A DNA stretch of 64,000 nucleotides. Source: Gammaproteobacteria bacterium (GTDB lineage Bacteria > Pseudomonadota > Gammaproteobacteria > Pseudomonadales > Azotimanducaceae). The translations under genes and the position numbers were made by a program. The stretch lies in contig VYDB01000112.1 in NCBI GenBank assembly GCA_009843635.1, forward strand, positions 1-64,000. The letters run 5' to 3'. Positions 26,892 to 35,713 of this stretch are shown piece after piece. How positions within the stretch are numbered: position 1 is the stretch's first letter; every line of letters begins with the position of its first letter. The notes under the pieces were generated by a model, which was given only the letters and a program-made list of their open reading frames with translations, had not been told where the DNA came from and did not search any database.

Positions 26892-27737
26892 TCAGGCAGC
26901 CTGTTCCCGGGTGCGGTAGTAGGGGACGGAGAGGTCCTCCACCCCAAGATCGGCCCGCGGATCGATGCCAGCCACCATGACGATGTCGCGGTAGTCGTTG
27001 CGCAGGTTCTTGGGAATTCCGCCCGACCACCGCAGTGGTGACTCCGCGCTCATGTAGTGGTTGACGTAGGAGCGACGGTAGCCGGAGGGCGCGAGGTTGG
27101 GCAGGGAGCGGTGCAGCAGGTGGCCGTGGAAGAAGATGATGCTGCCGCGTTCGACCTCCACGGGCACGGCGGCGTCCTCGTCAAAGGGAAAGCCGAAGGA
27201 TTCAGGCGCATCATCGAAGCGGGGATCCTGGTGCGGCCGCATGTCCCAGAGGACGCCGGGGCGATGGGAGCCGGGGATCACCCACAGGCAGCCGTTGTCG
27301 ATGGTGGCTTGATCGAGCGCGATCCAGGCGCCCACCAGGCTCCTGTCCGTGGTGGGGATGAAGACCTCGTCCTGATGCCAGGCTTGGCCCGGCGTGCCCT
27401 TGCTCTTCATGAAGATCATGGACTGCATGCACTTGACGTTGGGGCCGATGATCTCCGTCAGCACGTGCGTGATCGACGGATGCGCGACGTACTCCCGGAA
27501 CAGGACGGAGATCTTGTGGGGGAAGTGCACTGCGATGACGTGGTTGTTCACGTCCTCCACCGTCCGGCATTCGGCGGCGTTTCTGGCGATGAATCCCCTC
27601 CGGCCCAAGCAGACATCGATCGCCTCGCCGCACAGCCGGTCGATGTCGCGCCCATCGAGCGCGTCCTCCACCACGCAGAAGCCCTGCTCCTTGAACTGCT
27701 TCCCGACCATCGAGCCAATTGCAGCCAGGCTATTCAT
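26892..27737 (-). CDS. PhyH family Fe(II)/2-oxoglutarate dioxygenase
   Basis: 281 aa, phytanoyl-CoA dioxygenase superfamily. Iron ligands: AWHQDEVF (HxD) and the distal His in HGHLLHRSLPN. These enzymes hydroxylate or remove O-alkyl groups from many substrates, including non-CoA ones. It overlaps the sulfatase stop by eight bases, so it belongs to the carbohydrate operon. A role in modifying or removing a sugar substituent is inferred from context. A second PhyH gene, not close to this one in length or motif surroundings, is at 37142. Confidence 0.88.
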   Translation of the reverse strand: MNSLAAIGSMVGKQFKEQGFCVVEDALDGRDIDRLCGEAIDVCLGRRGFIARNAAECRTVEDVNNHVIAVHFPHKISVLFREYVAHPSITHVLTEIIGPNVKCMQSMIFMKSKGTPGQAWHQDEVFIPTTDRSLVGAWIALDQATIDNGCLWVIPGSHRPGVLWDMRPHQDPRFDDAPESFGFPFDEDAAVPVEVERGSIIFFHGHLLHRSLPNLAPSGYRRSYVNHYMSAESPLRWSGGIPKNLRNDYRDIVMVAGIDPRADLGVEDLSVPYYRTREQAA

Positions 27738-29133
27738 AGATGTCGATGGCCTCCGGCATGCCGATGTCCTCTTTCCACGCCATGATCCGATCCTTGAACC
27801 GACTGACCAGATCGGGCCGTGCGGCGCTCAGGTCCTTTGTGCCTCGCGGGTCAACGGTCACGTCGTAGAGCCGCATTTCATCGGTGTCGGCGTACCAGAA
27901 GAAGTGCCAGCGATGGGTGCGGACATAATAGCCCTCCGCCCGCACCCCCATCGTCATGCCCCGGGCGCGGCGGTTGTCGCTGTAGCCGATCAGCTCCGAG
28001 CGCTCGCTTAAGGTGTCCCGTTCGCCCTCCAGCAGGGGTTTCAGGGACTGGCCCCGCAGGTTCGCCGGCACTTCGATGCCCGCGATGTCCAGCACGGTGG
28101 GCACGATGTCCAGCGATGACACTAGGCTGGAGTCGTTGAAGGAGGCGGCGAGGCGCCCCTTCCAATAGAAGATGATGGGGGTGCGCACCGACAGGTCGTA
28201 CAGGGCGCCCTTGCCGGTGAAGCCGCCGGTGGCCAGTTCGTCGCTCGGCGTCTCGCTCCCAGTCGCGTACTCCACGTCGCCGTCCTGCTCGTAGCCGTTG
28301 TCGCTGACGTAGATGAAGAGCGTATCCTCCAGCAGCCCCTTGGCTTCGATACGGTCCATCAGGTCGCTGACCCCTTGGTCCCACCAAGTGATGTTGCTGT
28401 AGTACAGCTTGGCGGACTCAGAAAGGTTCTGGTCCGCATAGAACTTTCTGAATCGATAGGGCGCATCGAGCGGCGTGTGTGGCAGCATGGGGCCGAACCA
28501 GATGAACATGGGCGCGTCCTGGTGCCGGTCGATGAAGTCGTAGAGGGGGTCCATCGTCTCCCGGACGAGTTCGTTGCCCTCGGCGCCCATCAGTTCCAGG
28601 AAGAAGGTGTCGGTGTCAAAGCGGGACATGTCCCAGCCCGCCGTCATGCCTTCATCGAAGTGTCCGTTGCGATAGGAGTTCTCCCACCACTTGCCGCCCT
28701 GCCAGCTCACGTAGCCCTTGGTTCCGAGCAGCTTCGGCAGAGTGTCGAACGTGCGCATGCCGTTCGCCTTGTTGACCGTGGTCCACCGCCGCTGTTCGGC
28801 GGCGCTCATGGCCTGCCAGTCCGTTTGCTCCTTCAAGGCTGCGATGTGGTCGTTCAACCGGATTTGGTACTCGATGGGGTGTAGCCCAGTGGCCAGCGTG
28901 CGCAGGGATGGCCTGCAGTAAGGCGCGGTGCTATGGCCAAGCGAAAAGGTGACGCCGCCGGCGGCGAGGGCGTCCATGGTCGGCGTGATCACGTTGTCGT
29001 CGCCCATGAAGCCGAAGTAGGGATAGCCGTGGTCGTCGCCGATCAGCAGGACGATGTTGGGCAAGCGGTCGGCGTGGGCCAGCGCGGCTAGGCCGAAGAG
29101 CGCCAAGCAGGGCAGCACCTTAAGTGCGTTCAT
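27730..29133 (-). CDS. Exported sulfatase with atypical CxPSL signature
   Basis: 467 aa, signal peptide MNALKVLPCLALFGLAALAH. The alkaline-phosphatase-fold sulfatase core is clear: NIVLLIGDDHGYPYFG (metal Asp33/34), PMLPHTPLDAP and FIYVSDNGYEQDG. The residue to be turned into formylglycine, C73, sits in YCRPSLRTLATG, whereas the standard signature is CxPSR; position 77 is Leu and the Arg is one residue later. It may still be matured, or may be a variant. It presumably removes sulfate from a glycan or glycoside in the periplasm. ATG 29133 overlaps the P450 stop (ATGA). Confidence 0.88.
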   Translation of the reverse strand: MNALKVLPCLALFGLAALAHADRLPNIVLLIGDDHGYPYFGFMGDDNVITPTMDALAAGGVTFSLGHSTAPYCRPSLRTLATGLHPIEYQIRLNDHIAALKEQTDWQAMSAAEQRRWTTVNKANGMRTFDTLPKLLGTKGYVSWQGGKWWENSYRNGHFDEGMTAGWDMSRFDTDTFFLELMGAEGNELVRETMDPLYDFIDRHQDAPMFIWFGPMLPHTPLDAPYRFRKFYADQNLSESAKLYYSNITWWDQGVSDLMDRIEAKGLLEDTLFIYVSDNGYEQDGDVEYATGSETPSDELATGGFTGKGALYDLSVRTPIIFYWKGRLAASFNDSSLVSSLDIVPTVLDIAGIEVPANLRGQSLKPLLEGERDTLSERSELIGYSDNRRARGMTMGVRAEGYYVRTHRWHFFWYADTDEMRLYDVTVDPRGTKDLSAARPDLVSRFKDRIMAWKEDIGMPEAIDIYE

Positions 29134-30287
29134 TGTGCGGTCTCCTCGTTGCGGATGGGGTGAAGCGTCATCTTCAACGCCTCGTACCCGGTCTGGCGTC
29201 GGTAGTCGGGCCATTGTTCGACCTTCGGCTCACCGGACAGGAATTCGATGCGGGACACCTTCTGGGAGACCTTTTCCAGGACCGATCGCAGGATCAGCCG
29301 GGCTTGGTGGGCGCCTAGGCAGGTATGCGGCCCAACGCCGTAGGCGACGTGCGCGTTCCCCCGCCGGTCGAGCCGCACTTCATCGGCATCCGGAAACACG
29401 CTCTCGTCGCGGTTGGCCGAGGCCCAGCAGAGTGATGCGCGATGGCCCGGCGGGATTCGCCGCCCGTTGATTTCCGTGCCGGCGGGACAGGTTCTGCCGA
29501 TGTGGGTGAGCGGCGAGCAGACCCGCACGATCTCTTCGGCGGCGCTGCGGACCAGCCCGGGGTCGGCGCGCAGCCTCGAAAGGTCCTCGGGCTGGTCGGC
29601 GAGATGCGCCAGCGCGAACGCGATCACCGAAACCACCGTGTCACGCCCGCCCGCGAAGGTGAGGATGGCGAAGCCGAGAATCTCATCGGCGGTGAGCTTG
29701 CGCCCATCGAACCTGGCCTTGGACAGCGCCCCGAAGAGGTCGTCGCCGGGGTTGGCGGCGGCATCCGCCAAGGCACGGTCGAGATATCGGTAAAGCGCCG
29801 TGCGGGAGGCGTCTTCGTAGAGCAGGTTGGTGTTCCAGTTCTCCCAGAGCAGGCCGTCCTCGGGCGGGCGCTTCAGCATCAGCGCCAGCGCCCGGGATTG
29901 CAGCTTGACGGCGAACTCCCGGATGACTTCGACTTCCCCGCGTCCGATGATCGCGTCGAGGAGGGTGTATGTCAGTTCGCCGACCGCCTCGATCACCTCC
30001 GGCTGCTTGGGTCGCTCGAAGAAGGGCTGAGCCAGCGCCCGATAGGCCGTGTGTTCCGGGGGATCGGTTTCGATCGGCAACTCCCGCACGTCCCGAAAGG
30101 GCTCCTCCCCCGGAATGGGTACCCGAAACGGCGCATCGGAACTGAATGCCTCGAAATTCCGGGCGGCCCGCCGGACGTCGCCATGACGGAGAATCATGGG
30201 AATGGTCTCGCCCGCAAAATCCGCCGCCAGCAGGCCGCTCGATGCGCGGGCCGCCTTGAACGGGTCCGTCAGGTCCCAAGTGTTCAC
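29130..30287 (-). CDS. Cytochrome P450
   Basis: 385-aa soluble bacterial P450. I-helix AGGRDT (oxygen activation), EEIVR for ExxR, and the heme loop YGVGPHTCLGAHQAR with Cys323. The start is GTG 30287, which forms a GTGA overlap with the GH13 stop; the first 61 residues of the longer open frame are a shadow. No ferredoxin or reductase gene is nearby. P450s inside polysaccharide loci are known to O-demethylate 6-O-methyl-galactose in porphyran degradation; a similar role on an O-alkyl sugar here is inference. Confidence 0.92.
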   Translation of the reverse strand: MNTWDLTDPFKAARASSGLLAADFAGETIPMILRHGDVRRAARNFEAFSSDAPFRVPIPGEEPFRDVRELPIETDPPEHTAYRALAQPFFERPKQPEVIEAVGELTYTLLDAIIGRGEVEVIREFAVKLQSRALALMLKRPPEDGLLWENWNTNLLYEDASRTALYRYLDRALADAAANPGDDLFGALSKARFDGRKLTADEILGFAILTFAGGRDTVVSVIAFALAHLADQPEDLSRLRADPGLVRSAAEEIVRVCSPLTHIGRTCPAGTEINGRRIPPGHRASLCWASANRDESVFPDADEVRLDRRGNAHVAYGVGPHTCLGAHQARLILRSVLEKVSQKVSRIEFLSGEPKVEQWPDYRRQTGYEALKMTLHPIRNEETAQ

Positions 30288-31927
30288 CGCAGCGTGCTCT
30301 CGCCGTCGCTGAACAGGCCCACGTAGCCGCTGAACGGCGGCAGGGAGGCGGGGCACTGGTGGTCCTCCGGCGCGCAGCCGACGCTGAGTTCGCGCTCGGC
30401 TGCGCCGGTCTGGGGCGGCGCCCAATCGATGGGCTGGCTGGTCAGGTTGAAGGCGCATAGCGCCAAACATCCGCCGCTTCTGCGCTCGAACGCCAGCAGA
30501 TCGCCGTTAGCATTGAGAGAATCGAGGAAGCGCAGATCGCCGGATTTGAGGGCGTCGGAGGAACGGCGAAGGCCGATGGCTTGGCGGAAGAAGCCGAGAG
30601 TCGAATGCGGGTCGGCCGCTTGGACGTCAACGGCCAGCAGCCGGTGCTCTTCCGGCATCGGCAACCAGGGTTCCGCGCCGCTGAACCCCGAGCCAGCATC
30701 GTTCCGGCACCAGGGCATGGGCGTGCGGGCGCCGTCCCGGCCGAAGGTCTGCGGCCAATTGTTCTTGGCCTCGGGATCCTGGAGCTTGTCGAACGGGATC
30801 TCGGCTTGGGTCAGCCCAAGCTCCTCGCCTTGGTAGATCAGCATGGTCCCGCGCAGGGCAATCTGCAGCAGCGCGAACAGCCGGGTTCGCTGCGGCTGGG
30901 CTGGCTCAGGGCACCAGCGGCTGGCGACGCGGGGGACGTCGTGATTGGAGAAGGCCCAGGACGGCCAGCCCTCGCCGGGGTCGCCGTTCCACTTGCCGAG
31001 CACGTGCCTGACCTTGTCCGCGGTCACCTCGCCCATGCCGAGGAATTCGAACCCGTAGGCGCTGTGCAGCCGCTTTGAATCGGCGGTGTAGGCTTTCTGG
31101 ATCGGCAACGGGTCTCCGGAACCCACCTCCGCCACCGTGAACACCTCGCCGAAGGAATCGGTCAGGCGGCGAAACCGCTCCAGCAGGGCCGGCATGTCCG
31201 GATGGTTCATGGTGTGCCTCTGCTCCTGCATGAGGTAGGGCCGGGACGTGGTGAAGAACGGGGGCCGAGCCCTCGGGTTGTCCCGGAGCAGTGGGTCGTG
31301 CATGCCATGGTTGAGGGCGTCCAGCCGGAATCCATCCACGCCCCGTTCCAGCCAGAACCGGGCGACGTCCAGCAAGGCGTCCTGAACCGCCGGATGGTGC
31401 AGGTTTAGGTGTGGCTGTTCGGCAAGGAAGTTGTGGTGGTAGTACTGCTCGCGCCGCGCATCCCAAGTCCAGCCGGGGCCGGTGAACACCGATTGCCAAT
31501 TGTTCGGCGGCGAACCGTCCGCCTTCGCATCCGCCCAGACGAACCAATCGGCCCTGTTGTTGACGCGGCTGGAGCGGCTCTCCGTGAACCAAGGATGCGC
31601 ATCGGAGGTATGCGCATAGACCTGATCGATGATCACCTTCAGGTCGAGGCGATGGGCTTTTTCCAGCAGGGCGTCGAAGTCTTCGAGCGTGCCGAACACC
31701 GGGTCGACGTCGCGGTAGTCAGCCACGTCGTAGCCGAAATCCTTCATCGGCGAGGTGAAGAATGGCGAGATCCAGATGCCGTCCACACCGAGGCCGGCAA
31801 CGTACTCCAGTCGTGAAGCGATGCCCTTGAGGTCGCCGATGCCGTCGTTGTTCGTGTCCAGAAAACTGCGGGGGTAAATCTGGTAGATGACGGCGCCCCG
31901 CCACCACTCGCTATTGCTTTCTTTCAA
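30284..31927 (-). CDS. Cytosolic GH13 alpha-glucosidase
   Basis: 547 aa without a signal peptide, so it acts on imported sugar. The pattern is that of oligo-1,6-glucosidase / alpha-glucosidase: VIYQIYPRSFLDTNNDGIGD at the start, GVDGFRLDALNH (nucleophile), FTVAEVGSG (acid/base) and FSNHDVPR. Expected to cleave alpha-1,4 or alpha-1,6 glucosides from the non-reducing end. The start is TTG 31927, with GGAG nine bases before and only three bases after the ATPase stop; no ATG is available nearby. Third from the transporter side in a fully coupled operon. Confidence 0.93.
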   Translation of the reverse strand: MKESNSEWWRGAVIYQIYPRSFLDTNNDGIGDLKGIASRLEYVAGLGVDGIWISPFFTSPMKDFGYDVADYRDVDPVFGTLEDFDALLEKAHRLDLKVIIDQVYAHTSDAHPWFTESRSSRVNNRADWFVWADAKADGSPPNNWQSVFTGPGWTWDARREQYYHHNFLAEQPHLNLHHPAVQDALLDVARFWLERGVDGFRLDALNHGMHDPLLRDNPRARPPFFTTSRPYLMQEQRHTMNHPDMPALLERFRRLTDSFGEVFTVAEVGSGDPLPIQKAYTADSKRLHSAYGFEFLGMGEVTADKVRHVLGKWNGDPGEGWPSWAFSNHDVPRVASRWCPEPAQPQRTRLFALLQIALRGTMLIYQGEELGLTQAEIPFDKLQDPEAKNNWPQTFGRDGARTPMPWCRNDAGSGFSGAEPWLPMPEEHRLLAVDVQAADPHSTLGFFRQAIGLRRSSDALKSGDLRFLDSLNANGDLLAFERRSGGCLALCAFNLTSQPIDWAPPQTGAAERELSVGCAPEDHQCPASLPPFSGYVGLFSDGESTLR

Positions 31928-31930
31928 AAC

Positions 31931-32989
31931 CTAGTTCTCCAACAAAATCGCCGATGAATGGGTGAGTGAAACAGTGATCTGGCCACTGGCATCCGGATCG
32001 TCGTCGGTGCGCTCCGACGCCGTGATCCGGTGGCCGAGCGCATCGAGGTGGGTGACGGAAACGCTGCCCAGATTCTCCCGGCCCAGAACCTGTGCGGGCA
32101 CCGCCTCCGGGTGCTCGGCGGAGTCAAGCCGCCGGATGTGTTCGGGCCGGATGCCGTAGAAGGCCCGCGCGCTGTGGGCGCTAAGGTGCGCAGGTAGCGG
32201 AAACGACAGCTCGCCCGCGTGAAACCGATTCGATCGGGCTTCGCCCTCGATCAGGTTCATCGGCGGCGTGCCGATGAAGGACGCAACGAACGAGTTGGCT
32301 GGCCGATGATAGGCGTCGAGCGGGCGGGCGTGCTGCTGCAGCCGGCCCCCGTTCAGCACGGCGATGCGGTCGGCTAGCGTCATCGCCTCGACTTGGTCAT
32401 GGGTGACGTAAACTGTTGTCGTGCCGTGCCGTTCATGGAGCCGCCTGATTTCCAGCCGCATGCGGTTGCGCAGCTTGGCGTCGAGGTTGGACAGGGGTTC
32501 GTCCATCAGCAGCACCTTCGGTCGCCGGACCAGCGCCCGGCCGATGGCCACCCGCTGCTGCTGCCCGCCCGAAAGCTCGCGGGGCCTTCTGTCGAGCACT
32601 TCGCTTAAGTCCAGCAGGTCAACGGCGCTGTTCACCCGCTCGCCGATCTCCGCTTCGCTGATGGCCAAGCGCTGCTGGCCGCGCCGCAGCCCGAAGCTTA
32701 AGTTCTCCGCCACGCTCATGTGTGGATAGAGCGCGTAGGACTGAAAGACCATGCCGAGATCGCGGGCTCCTGGCGGCAGGTCGTTGACCCGCTGGCCACC
32801 GATGAGGATGTCGCCCGAGCTGGCTTCCTCCAGACCGGCGAGCACTCGCAGGGCCGTGGACTTGCCGCACCCGGACGGGCCGAGCAACACCAGGAACTCT
32901 CCCTCTTCGACTTTCAGGCTGAGCGAATCCAGAGCGACGGTGCCGTCGTCGAACCGCTTGGTCACGCTGGAAAACTCTACGGTTGACAT
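31931..32989 (-). CDS. ABC transporter ATPase, MalK/UgpC-like
   Basis: 352 aa. Walker A GPSGCGKST, signature LSGGQQQR, Walker B VLLMDEPLSNLD, switch VYVTHDQ, then a C-terminal regulatory TOBE/OB domain (FYGIRPEHIR). Powers the two permeases encoded just upstream. ATG 32989 has AAGGGG five bases before it; a GTG at 32995 forming a GTGA overlap with the permease stop is the alternative. Energises uptake of a di- or oligosaccharide. Confidence 0.94.
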   Translation of the reverse strand: MSTVEFSSVTKRFDDGTVALDSLSLKVEEGEFLVLLGPSGCGKSTALRVLAGLEEASSGDILIGGQRVNDLPPGARDLGMVFQSYALYPHMSVAENLSFGLRRGQQRLAISEAEIGERVNSAVDLLDLSEVLDRRPRELSGGQQQRVAIGRALVRRPKVLLMDEPLSNLDAKLRNRMRLEIRRLHERHGTTTVYVTHDQVEAMTLADRIAVLNGGRLQQHARPLDAYHRPANSFVASFIGTPPMNLIEGEARSNRFHAGELSFPLPAHLSAHSARAFYGIRPEHIRRLDSAEHPEAVPAQVLGRENLGSVSVTHLDALGHRITASERTDDDPDASGQITVSLTHSSAILLEN

Positions 32990-32991
32990 GG

Positions 32992-34239
32992 TCACCCCTT
33001 AACCGCGCCGGCGCTCAAGCCCTGCACCAGGGCCCTTTGGAAGGCGATGAAGAGAATCACGACCGGAATGCTCACCAAGATGCTGGCGGCGGCGAAGTCG
33101 CCCCATTGCTGGCCGGTGGCGGGAATCATGGACGCCAGCCCCACCGGGAGTGTGTACTGGTCGTTCGACGTGTTGAAGACCAGGGCCAGAAGGAACTCGT
33201 TCCACGCGGTGAGGAACGAGAAGAGCGCCGTTACCGCCACGGCTGGCAACGATAGCGGCAGGATGATGTGGCGGAAGATCTCCAACTGGGTGCAGCCTTC
33301 AATGGCCGCCGCCTCCTCCACTTCCCTCGGGATCGAATCGAAGAATCCCTTGAGCATCCAGACGCACAGCGGCAGCGCGGTGACCGAATAGACAATGATC
33401 AGGCCGATGCTGGTGTTCAACAGCCCGAGCGTCTTCATGATCATGAAGTAGGGCAGCAGGATGATGATGCCGGGAAACATTTGCACTAGGACGAACAGGA
33501 ACATCGAGGCGCGCCGGCCGGCAAACCGGTAGCGGCTGAACGCGTAGCCTGCGGGGATGGCGAGCAGCAGGCCGACGATGGTGGTGCCGACGGAGACCAC
33601 TAGGGAATTCCCGATCCAGGTGCCGAAGGCGGCGCTGGAGAGCACGGCGGCGAAGTGGTCCAGCGTGAAGGCGTCGCCGATGGCCCCGCCCAGCACATTG
33701 CCCGGCGATACCGCCACGTCGGCGATCCACACCAGGGGTATGACGACCGGCGCGCAGGCGTGGATCAGGAGCACTTGCGTCCCGGCCCGCGACAGCAAGG
33801 GCCCCAGGCGTCGATTGCTGCTTAAGCACTCGGCGATGAACGCGGCGTCGTCCGATCCCGACGCCCAAGCCGCTACCCGCGGCGAAATCAGCCAATAGAG
33901 CGCCAGCACGCTTGGGAGCGCGAGCCAGGCGAGCGTCCAGAGGTCGTAGAGGCTCTTCTCGCCGACCACGAGGAGGTGGGCGGCGATCACGGTCCCGACA
34001 CCCGCGAAGGTCGCGCCTAGGCGCCTCTTCCAGGTGCGCCGGTCGCCGGCCAGGCAGGCGCGGCAGCCCGCTAGCAGCAGCAGGCCGCAAAGCAATCCGA
34101 TCTGCCGCGGCCCGTCGTACCGCAGCCCTTCCAAGACGGCAGCGATCGCCAGAACCACGGCGGCCGCAGGCAGCCAGCGCCTAAGCGTGCGAACCTCGGC
34201 GGGCACCACCCAATCGATCAGCTCGGCCCTCCCGCTCAT
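32992..34239 (-). CDS. ABC transporter permease, MalG-like with N-terminal membrane extension
   Basis: 415 aa, against about 280-300 for MalG. The C-terminal 270 residues are a normal permease, with the EAA loop EEAAAIEGCTQLEIFRHIILP that docks to the ATPase. The first 150 or so residues add about four hydrophobic segments (for example WLPAAAVVLAIAAVLEGL and IGLLCGLLLLAGC), not part of the usual fold. ATG 34239 overlaps the MalF stop as ATGA, so the extension is truly within the gene. Confidence 0.9.
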   Translation of the reverse strand: MSGRAELIDWVVPAEVRTLRRWLPAAAVVLAIAAVLEGLRYDGPRQIGLLCGLLLLAGCRACLAGDRRTWKRRLGATFAGVGTVIAAHLLVVGEKSLYDLWTLAWLALPSVLALYWLISPRVAAWASGSDDAAFIAECLSSNRRLGPLLSRAGTQVLLIHACAPVVIPLVWIADVAVSPGNVLGGAIGDAFTLDHFAAVLSSAAFGTWIGNSLVVSVGTTIVGLLLAIPAGYAFSRYRFAGRRASMFLFVLVQMFPGIIILLPYFMIMKTLGLLNTSIGLIIVYSVTALPLCVWMLKGFFDSIPREVEEAAAIEGCTQLEIFRHIILPLSLPAVAVTALFSFLTAWNEFLLALVFNTSNDQYTLPVGLASMIPATGQQWGDFAAASILVSIPVVILFIAFQRALVQGLSAGAVKG

Positions 34240-35711
34240 CGCGCGACCTCCATGACCCCGGAGCGTTTCACGTAGAGATAGGAGAAGGCGAGCAGCAGCA
34301 GGAAGACTGCCACCGACCAAGCGGCGGCGACGCCGTAGCGCCCGTAGTCGAAGGCGACGCTGAACACGTAGGTGACCAAGGTATCCGTCGCGCCCGGCTC
34401 GCCGAAGCCCACGTAGGGATTGCCCCGCGTCATCAGGTAGATGGTGTTGAAGGTGTTGAAGGTCCAGATAAAGCCGAGCAGCGAGACCGGTACCAGGGTG
34501 CCTTTGAGATTGGGCAGCGTCAGGTACGCGAACTGGTTCCAGCCGGAGATGCCGTCGAGTTCGGCCGCTTCAAACATCTCGGTGGAGATGGCCTGCAGCG
34601 CGCCGCTCAGCACCATCATCATGAACGGAATCCCCAGCCAGATGTTCACTAGGATGACGGATATGCGGGCGGCCAACGGCGTTGCGGTGAAGTCGGTCGC
34701 CGTGCCCAGGATGGCGTTGATTAACCCGTCGGGCTGCAGCATGCCGTTCCAGGCCAGCACGGATATGTAGCCGGGTATGGCCCAGGGCAGGAGCAGGATG
34801 GTGCGGTACAGGGTCCGCCCCCGGATGCCGGGCTGGGTCAGGGTGTAGGCGAGCAGCAGCCCTAGGGCGACGTGGGCGGTGACGTTGACCAGGGTCCAGA
34901 CGAGGGTGAACAGGGTCACGCGAACGATGCCGGGGCTTAGGAGGACCGTGGCGAAGTTCCCAAGCCCGATCCAGTTCTCCTCTCCGAGTTGGCTCTGGTC
35001 GGCATCCGTGAAGGCCAGCCAAACCCCGTAGGCCACCGGGTAGAAGGTGAGAGCGGTCAAGCCAATCAGGGCTGGTGCCAGATAGAGGTAGGCTCGGCTG
35101 GTCTGCGCACGGCCGCTTAGAATGTCCCGTCGGCGCAGGTACAACAGGAGCACGATGGCCGACAGGACGATGGACGCCAAGGTCAACGTGATGGGCAGGG
35201 TGTCCGGCGGCGGTGGCCGCTGGTCCGGAACGTCGGTGCGCGCCCTAATGGGCAGCAGGGGCGACAGCCCCCGGCCATCGGCATCGACCGGCAGCACCGC
35301 GATCCACTGATCCACGCCGGGCATCACGCCGGAGAGCGAACAGGACCACTCCAGGATGTCCGGAGCGAGAACTGGGATGTCGTCCTTGGTGCGGTGCACC
35401 GGCTGTCCCGCCGTCCAACAATCCTGAGTGTCGAAGGCTGGCGCCGTGCGGTTTAGGCCTTCGGTGTCCCCGATCACCAAGGTCGAATGGAGTTCCGCAT
35501 CGGCAACGCGGTCGAACGGCTGGCTGGCGAACCAGATTTGGTAGCTGCGGGTGTCCGGTCCCGAACGATGCTGGACCTCCACATGAATGCGCCGGTACTC
35601 GTTTTGCGCGGGATCGGTGGTCAGGCGAAGCGCTTCATCCGTGAGGGCGGCCGCCTGCGTGACGGGCGCCAGCAAGGCGGCGCCGGCAAGCATCGAGAGT
35701 CGAACTCCCAC
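34236..35711 (-). CDS. ABC transporter permease, MalF-like with periplasmic N-terminal domain
   Basis: About 491 aa. A signal-peptide-like start (MLAGAALLAPVTQAAA) is followed by a periplasmic domain of about 135 residues with fibronectin-III-like strands (YQIWFASQPFDRV, IAVLPVDADGRGLSP), then a first helix (LTLASIVLSAIVLLLYLRR) and a standard MalF-type permease with the EAAELDGISGWNQFAYLTLP loop. E. coli MalF also carries a periplasmic insertion, but in a different place. The start is uncertain: GTG 35711 chosen; TTG 35720 overlapping the solute-binding gene, or ATG 35684-35693, are possible. Confidence 0.88.
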   Translation of the reverse strand: MGVRLSMLAGAALLAPVTQAAALTDEALRLTTDPAQNEYRRIHVEVQHRSGPDTRSYQIWFASQPFDRVADAELHSTLVIGDTEGLNRTAPAFDTQDCWTAGQPVHRTKDDIPVLAPDILEWSCSLSGVMPGVDQWIAVLPVDADGRGLSPLLPIRARTDVPDQRPPPPDTLPITLTLASIVLSAIVLLLYLRRRDILSGRAQTSRAYLYLAPALIGLTALTFYPVAYGVWLAFTDADQSQLGEENWIGLGNFATVLLSPGIVRVTLFTLVWTLVNVTAHVALGLLLAYTLTQPGIRGRTLYRTILLLPWAIPGYISVLAWNGMLQPDGLINAILGTATDFTATPLAARISVILVNIWLGIPFMMMVLSGALQAISTEMFEAAELDGISGWNQFAYLTLPNLKGTLVPVSLLGFIWTFNTFNTIYLMTRGNPYVGFGEPGATDTLVTYVFSVAFDYGRYGVAAAWSVAVFLLLLAFSYLYVKRSGVMEVAR

Positions 35712-35713
35712 GG

